Assembly: GCA_903813345.2 (NCBI GenBank)
Contig: CAIIXF020000010.1
Span: forward strand, 19,107,181 to 19,171,180
DNA: 64,000 bases
Reading direction: 5' to 3'
Source: Owenia fusiformis
Taxonomy: Eukaryota > Annelida > Polychaeta > Sabellida > Oweniidae
Position 1 is the stretch's first letter. Every line of letters starts with the position of its first letter. Both the position numbers and the translations under genes were made by a program. This document shows, in pieces, positions 47,401 through 56,400 of this stretch. Under the pieces are notes generated by a model. The model was not told where the DNA came from and searched no databases. It saw only the letters and a program-made list of their open reading frames with translations.

Positions 47401-50400
47401 CTGTGAATTTTTCTGAAAGGTGACCCCCTCATTGGCTTCAGGCCCAACATGTTTTTTTCTTATGTCTGGATGGGTTATAAATTCTGCAACAATTTTTGGT
47501 CTTTTCCTTTGGCATTTTTGCATACATATTTAAAGTCATTTAACCCATTCAACTTATCAAATGTGAACCAACCTGGAATTTTCTGAAATTACAAAGTTCA
47601 TCTGCAAGGCTTTATATGGACTATATACATTGATATTTCAGACTTCTAACTTGCACAAAATTCATTTCATTTGATCCTTTTCCTTAGATCACTAAAACAT
47701 TCCAAAGGTATCTATAAATAATCAGTAGTACAATACCTTACATGTGCTTTATAAATCAGTAATGATATGATGGCCATTTCAGCATAATTCCTTTGCTTTT
47801 TCCTCCTACAAACTTCCTGCTCTAACTGATTTTCAGTTTGAATTTTTTAACCCACAATGCATTGGTACTTCCTGCTGTGAGAGGGCTGTGAGAGCGCTGT
47901 GAGAGCGCTGCCACAAACTCTGGCTAAGATAGCATGTTGCTGTAATTGATCCAGCCACTTAATTACTGTCACATCCCTCTCGCAGCGATGGATGGAAATA
48001 GAATGCTGTGACAGCGCTCTCACAGCGTTCTCGCAGCGTATGGATGTGAGAGCATTGTCGCTGAAATTGATCCAGCCATCAGTTTAAGCCTATATGCTGT
48101 CACAGCGCTGCGACAGCGCTGTGGCAGCGCTGTCACAGCTTTTATTTTCCGTAAGGGCAACACTAATGTATCTCAAAATTCAAATACTGTATACAAATTT
48201 GCATCCAAAATATGAATGTACTTTTCTATATGATATTGTACTTTATACTTTGATTGCTCATCTTTCTAGGGTTGATTGAAGCACAGAAAAAAGTGATTCA
48301 GACTTCTATAAGTTAAATATAAGACTCATCTAGAAGCCTTAATGTTTATTTTTCAAAATTTAAGATTTATTTTAATTGGAGCACAGTGTTTTTTCTCAAT
48401 GTTTTGTCTTGGTTACTGCATATTATGATCTGATTTGGATGAGGTGACTAAGATAAAGTGAGATAGAAGGGACGTTCCAAAGAAAGGGTTTCAGAAAGGA
48501 AGGAGGTACCATACTTTATAGTTCACACAAGTAATAAACATGTGAGCCAATAGAAAGACCAGTATTAAGTGGGAGAAATAGTATGTACCAGGCCTTGGGT
48601 CTCTTTTCTGGGAGTAGGATGTTTTCCCTTAGATAGACAAAATATCATGACAAGAGCCAAGATTTTAATCATGACAAATGAAGTGTTGTCAGGTTTTAAG
48701 GATTCAAGAACTAAATTGTAGATTAAGAATACGACTAGGATAGAAATTATGAACACTTGAATAATTTATAGGTACCAGTAATCTTAAACTTGTGACACTA
48801 ATAATAATAGAGATAAATATGTAAACAATTGCCAAAAGGGGAGAGAATTACAAAACAAAACACAAAAAAAACATTTAAGAGTACAACTAGTTACAAGGAA
48901 AACACACCCCAATATCCCAAACTATGATTAAGAGAGAACAGAGAAATCTACTGATCCAGAAAAGTATAGTTTTATAGTAGCAATATGTTATTTTTGCTTA
49001 CACAGTATGTGCGTTTGTTCTTGATATGCTCTCTTCATTCCATTAAGTATCAACTGGAATGACTGCCCTCCCCTCTGCACAAAGAGCTATTGCTCAGAGG
49101 GCATTTCCCAAAAGCAGATTCCTTTCACACATTGAGTGGCCCATGATCACCCCTTATCTGCCATCATCAAAGAGTTGGGATTTAGCTTATTTCAATCAAG
49201 GGGTAACCATTTCCTTCACAGTGACAAACAATATACACTAGAATAGAAGATTGCACTGTTTTATCTTAAAGATATGCTATACTGATATGTAGGTCAGTAT
49301 TACATAATCGTGAAATGAATAAGTCTGAATATATCATTGGTCAGAAAACACTAAAACCTGCTTGAAACTGTAAAAGTTTATACACTCTATTCCACACTGT
49401 ATAGAAATAAAATAACTTACACTATAAGTAACTGTGAACCAATTATTGCATAGAAAAAACTTTATGCACTGTTTATAAGATTCACTGAGACAAGTGGGTC
49501 AATACTTCGTGGACTTTATGTGCTCTCACACAATTACCTTCCCTTGCATAAAGTTGCTGTACAGTTATATGTAACTGAATATTGTATATTCATCACAAAC
49601 AACCTAAGCAAAATGATGGTTCGACGAAATGGACGGTTCGCTAAAACCAATAAACCAGGCAATTCAGGCCAATTTGGAAAGAAACTAGATAGCGTGACAG
49701 CGAATGAGGATAGTAAGTGAAATATATTTTGCAAAGGTCAGCTTGTATACTACTGGGTAACCCTAAATGATGAGAAATATGTACAAAATATGTTTTGCAT
49801 GATTTATTCATATCCCAATGATTTAACTCCTTCACTGCATCTAATAAGGTATATAGATACTAATTACGGGACATTTAGGAATTAAGTGACTAGACCAAAG
49901 CAAGCATGTTTGAGATTTTAATGATTTTAAATAAATTACCACTTCATTATTTGCTTTTAGACATTCAATCAGTTTTATTTGTCCAACAAACCATATTCAC
50001 AATTGTTCAATCCAACGAAGATTAGGGGATAAGCTATAGAGACCCCTCCATTTGTCCGTCCATCCATCTTTCAACTAGACAAAGCAACACCAAAGTGTAG
50101 CAAATTCCATCGAACAGCCATGGCTGGCATTTTTTTTACAAACAAAGTATACAGCAAAAATGGCAGCCATTTTTCAAAATGGCCACCTTCTACCAAAAGT
50201 GTCATTAGACAGTGTGCCACACTTATAGTATTCACGCATCAAATATGAACAAAATCGCTCTACTACTTTTCGAGTTATAGTAAAATACGTTAAAATGACG
50301 GCCATTTTTCAAAATGGCTGCCTTCTACCAAAAGTGTCATTAGACAGTGTGCCATGCTTATAGTATACACATACCAAATATGAACAAAATCGCTCCACTA

Positions 50401-53400
50401 CTTTTCGTGTTATAGTAAAATACGTTAAAATGGACGCCTTCTACCAGAAGAGTCATTAGACAGTGTGCCATGCTTATAGTATTCATATACCAAATATGAA
50501 CAAAATCGCTCGACTACTTTTCGAGTTAGAGCAAAAATCGTAAAATAACGAGTAAAGGCCGCCATAGTTCAATTCTTTGAAGCAAATGATTCTAAAAGTA
50601 CAACATATCTTTGAAAAAATATCATTCTGTTAAGTGAAATTGTAAAAAGTATTTTGCAATGTGTGAAATTGAATTAAAGCACATGATTCAATGAATAGTG
50701 GATGCTTCAATTCACTTATGTCTTCTAGTTTAGGCTTTGAATTCGGACTACCACCCTCGTTCATAGTCTAGAATCAGGACATATGTTGAATTTAATCATC
50801 TACAATGCATTGAGTCATTGGCTTAAATCCTATAATATAATATGCCTATCAATATAATATGTAATTATTTAAGTATCATCTCAATGCTTTAATTTTAATA
50901 GAATTATTTTAATATTTTACTAACTGTATAATATGTAGTTTGCATTACTGTTGATAAATAAATAAATGATTGCACTGTTCAGTAAAGAAATATAGCAATT
51001 GTATTATTTAAACTGACTATACACTATAGAAATGATTTTCATTGAAAAATCAAATCAGTACCAAAATTATGGTTACCCTGTAGTAGTGAAAGGCACATTA
51101 AAAATGAATATCACCCCCTTCAATCTATTTTTACAGGTTTTTATGATTATTTCAGATTTTTCTATAGTTTGCGTAACCAGGACGGTGAATTTTCTTCATT
51201 TTCCATCAAACATTTCGTCTTACCAATATTTATTAGATCTGTCAATTTTATCAAAATCGCGCCGCTACGTTTGAAAATAATTCAAATTATGTAGTTTTTC
51301 CCATTGAGCTCCATTATAAAAATGGAATTTTCAAACTTAATATTTTAAAATTCTACGTGGTGAAAAGTTGCATATTGAGTAGTTAGTTAATGTTATGGTG
51401 TTAAAAATTCAAAACAAAAAGGAATAAAGAAAAAATGCCACAGAGAAGTCTCAATAGAGTCTCTTTAATTGCAAACGTGATGTGAATTACTCTGTGGCTG
51501 CCTGGAAATCATTTTGCCATAGAGTTTCATTTGCAGCAGTTAACTGGAGAAAAATCCTTGTTTTTACCTAAATCACTTGTTGTTTTTAGGATTTTTTCAA
51601 TACACCATACTTCCTTGTTAAAATGGTAATTTACAATCAAATGCCGGGGGGAGGGGCCTTCTATATTTTCTGGAGAAAAGCAACTGCTTTTCAAATATAC
51701 TTTCCTGCATTTGTATTACAATTTTTATTTCAAATGGATGATAATATTTTTAAGATACATCAGTATTTAGCATCTGAACTGCAGTATAATTACTCAAGGG
51801 GCTCATTTTATTTGCCCATCTATTCATATATACTGAAGTAAAAATTCTGGTCACTGAGTCCTTTCTCAAAATAGTTTCTACTTCAAAGAGATGCTTAACC
51901 TTTAAGGTCTAAATGACAGAAAACTTTATGAAAATACTTGTACATGCCAGTGTCTCCTCATCCAGGGTTAAGTAATGTATCTAATGGCCATTTTTTAACA
52001 ATGCATTTTACTGTATAACTGTATAATTATGTCTTGTAATTGATTTTGTGAGGAAGCCAATTGTTTTGGCTTGAAATACAATAAAATCTTCAATCTAAAA
52101 TCTTGAATCTTGATTAAGACAGAACATTAAAGATTATGTAACCTAAAGGTATTCTAAAAGTACAACATATCTTTGAAAAAATATCATTCTGTTAAGTGAA
52201 ATTGTAAAAAGTATTTTGCAATGTGTGAAATTGAATTAAAGCACATGATTCAATGAATAGTGGATGCTTCAATTCACTTATGTCTTCTAGTTTAGGCTTT
52301 GAATTCGGACTACCACCCTCGTTCATAGTCTAGAATCAGGACATATGTTGAATTTAATCATCTACAATGCATTGAGTCATTGGCTTAAATCCTATAATAT
52401 AATATGCCTATCAATATAATATGTAATTATTTAAGTATCATCTCAATGCTTTAATTTTAATAGAATTATTTTAATATTTTACTAACTGTATAATATGTAG
52501 TTTGCATTACTGTTGATAAATAAATAAATGATTGCACTGTTCAGTAAAGAAATATAGCAATTGTATTATTTAAACTGACTATACACTATAGAAATGATTT
52601 TCATTGAAAAATCAAATCAGTACCAAAATTATGGTTACCCTGTAGTAGTGAAAGGCACATTAAAAATGAATATCACCCCCTTCAATCTATTTTTACAGGT
52701 TTTTATGATTATTTCAGATTTTTCTATAGTTTGCGTAACCAGGACGGTGAATTTTCTTCATTTTCCATCAAACATTTCGTCTTACCAATATTTATTAGAT
52801 CTGTCAATTTTATCAAAATCGCGCCGCTACGTTTGAAAATAATTCAAATTATGTAGTTTTTCCCATTGAGCTCCATTATAAAAATGGAATTTTCAAACTT
52901 AATATTTTAAAATTCTACGTGGTGAAAAGTTGCATATTGAGTAGTTAGTTAATGTTATGGTGTTAAAAATTCAAAACAAAAAGGAATAAAGAAAAAATGC
53001 CACAGAGAAGTCTCAATAGAGTCTCTTTAATTGCAAACGTGATGTGAATTACTCTGTGGCTGCCTGGAAATCATTTTGCCATAGAGTTTCATTTGCAGCA
53101 GTTAACTGGAGAAAAATCCTTGTTTTTACCTAAATCACTTGTTGTTTTTAGGATTTTTTCAATACACCATACTTCCTTGTTAAAATGGTAATTTACAATC
53201 AAATGCCGGGGGGAGGGGCCTTCTATATTTTCTGGAGAAAAGCAACTGCTTTTCAAATATACTTTCCTGCATTTGTATTACAATTTTTATTTCAAATGGA
53301 TGATAATATTTTTAAGATACATCAGTATTTAGCATCTGAACTGCAGTATAATTACTCAAGGGGCTCATTTTATTTGCCCATCTATTCATATATACTGAAG

Positions 53401-56400
53401 TAAAAATTCTGGTCACTGAGTCCTTTCTCAAAATAGTTTCTACTTCAAAGAGATGCTTAACCTTTAAGGTCTAAATGACAGAAAACTTTATGAAAATACT
53501 TGTACATGCCAGTGTCTCCTCATCCAGGGTTAAGTAATGTATCTAATGGCCATTTTTTAACAATGCATTTTACTGTATAACTGTATAATTATGTCTTGTA
53601 ATTGATTTTGTGAGGAAGCCAATTGTTTTGGCTTGAAATACAATAAAATCTTCAATCTAAAATCTTGAATCTTGATTAAGACAGAACATTAAAGATTATG
53701 TAACCTAAAGGTATTTACTCGAACCCCTAGTTTTCTTGATATTGCATTAATATTAGGAACTCTTACTTATAAACAAACATAGCTCTCACAATTTGCTATA
53801 GTTTTGTAGATTGCAAGATAAGATCTCAAGCTCTATTAGATATTATCTCTAACTAATACAAATAGTCTTATAAGTCATAAGTTATTGTATACATTAGTCA
53901 TTTTGTCAAAGTGAGCTCAGAAAATGTCATGCTGGTCATATTTCAAATTGCAAACTAGATTTCATGAGACGGGAAACAGCAAATAAAGAGGCACCCATAG
54001 CCAGGTTTTCCCAAGGAGGGCACACCTTTTTGGCCCAAAATCACTTGCAAAGTGCTCAGAATGGTGAAAATAAATTGGCTAGGAGGGCGTTTGCTCGCAA
54101 CCCTTACTTGTTAGTTGACACTTTTAAATTATATAGAAAGTTCAGAAAATCTGGAGGTAGAGAGATATCTCAAAAACATGGCCATCTCTGTTTTTCACAG
54201 TGGCTGTGGATATGATGATTTCAGTGAAAGTTCAAAAAGAATTTCGTGATTTCCCACGAGTTGTCTTCAAGCAATTAAGGTCATGTGATCTGAGAGACCA
54301 TCATGAGCAGGGCACGCCTTAAGCGTCGGACAGCTGGTCATTATCTGGTTACTTTTGATACTGACCAGTTGATTTTTTCACTAGGTATAGGAAAATAACA
54401 TTGCAACTGGTCAGTAATGCCTTTTTGACCAGCAGCTCTGGAATCCTTAGGGCATACACTGATCATGAGGGAAAGAAACAATGGTTCACTCGTGTTAACA
54501 TTCCTTAGACTTTTTAGATGAATGTTACTGTATGAAATGCAAAATAGCTAAGTTTGTTATTGGAAAAGGGGTACCAGCCTTGATTGATTTTACGTCATTT
54601 GTATTTTCAGCTTCCAGTAGAAAACAGTGTTGAGAAGACATTATGTTGCTGGCTATGTACCTCAGGTCCAATATGTATCAATGCAAGAACAGACAGGAGG
54701 GGCTACTGCCCAGGTAATGTACCATAACTGAAAAACAAGAAAAATATAAAAAAAATTCTAAAAAATGATTGGGCGATAATAGGGTTTTATTAGGGCGAAT
54801 ATGGTAGTTTATGTGCCAATTTAATTATTGTGATGCAATATTGCCTTGCCAACAACAGCCAATATAAACATTTAAACAGGCAACAAACTTGTTGATTTAT
54901 TCGTTTGAAACTTTCAAATTCACTTTGAGAAGACCTAGATATGATGAATTTTTTGTATCTAGGTGAATCTATTGCTATATCTGCTGACTTTGAGAACTAC
55001 TCATCGAGGACGATAATCCCATACGCAACATTGCACCAGACTCAGACGTTCTTTGCCAATGGCAAGTCAAGAGTAAGAAGTACAAAGTTTACTGTACTTA
55101 CTGGGCTACCTGTGTCACCCGGGAACCGAGCCACGTGGGATGCTCAGCTGTTGAAGATACCAGCAGTGTCGCCCTCTATTATGAACTGCCATGTGATCAA
55201 AGTGGACTATTATGTCAAGGTATGTCTTCAGATACCTTAAAATGAAATTTTCTATGAATGAAAAAAATCATATATTTGATACAAAATCACAAGATCATAT
55301 GAAAAAGCAGCAAGTAACACAAAACCTAATAAAATGTTTACTCCGGTGTATTTCCTCCAAGTTGTCAAGTTTCATGTTTTTTACTTTGATAATACCAACA
55401 TGACATTGATCATTGAATGATAAAATAAAATAATGATTTAATATCAAGCAAATAACATGTACAATATGAATAATGAGATATTTTATAGTGTTAACTGTAG
55501 ATATTATCCAAATATTTCATACTATTGAAGTGAACACCTGTTTGATCTTTCAATGATTCTAAAGCCTGAAGCCTGGAGGGCCAGGGGAATACACGTTGTG
55601 GAATCATTGAAATTGCAACGTAACATGTCTTCTTATTTTTAAATCACATGTTATGTGTAGACCAATGAGAGAGTGGGGATTATGACAATGATATAATAAT
55701 GATTGACATTATATGTATTAATTCATGATTTAGGTAGCCTTACACATACCTGGTGCCTACAACCTTGCTCTTCATCTCCCAATCGTCATAGGAACAGTGC
55801 CATTCCGTCGCTTAGCAACCTACTTAACAGACACTCGGATGCTACAAGAGGCACTATTTGCTAGCAATCTTGTTGTGCCATCTCCCCCGCCTTACAGAGA
55901 ATCCCCCACTCCCCCTCCCCCTATTGACTTCCAAATTGATGGTAAGTGATATGATGATATATTCATTCATTATTGATATATTCAATGATTTAAACAGATA
56001 GTGTTTCATGAAAAAAATCTTTTTTTGTGATTTAATAAAATGAAACATTGTTTATACTGTACTACATATTGCTAGTTGAATGTTACTAAGTATTACTAAT
56101 TTTGTATTTGTTTGGTGCATGTTACAATATTTTCGATGTTTATATTTATTTGGTGATTTATATCTGTCATGAAGTAATTGCCTTGTATGATTTATACGAT
56201 ATGTGAATTTTTTCAAAATTTTGACTGATGATGACAATGATTCCTCTTTTAATTCTGATATGTCGATACATTATTGTACCCAACATTATAAGCATTTTTG
56301 GATGGGTATTTCTCAAAGTTAATGCTCAATGTCAAGGCAATTTCATCTAGCAGTTCCCAACCTACAGTAGATGTTCTCAATGTTGTCTTTTGTTTATGAA

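Noticed and set aside
51032-51841. Open frames of 80 and 72 codons, identical in the copy at 52594-53403
   Set aside because: Their identity comes from the 1.56-kb duplication and not from selection; no protein features.
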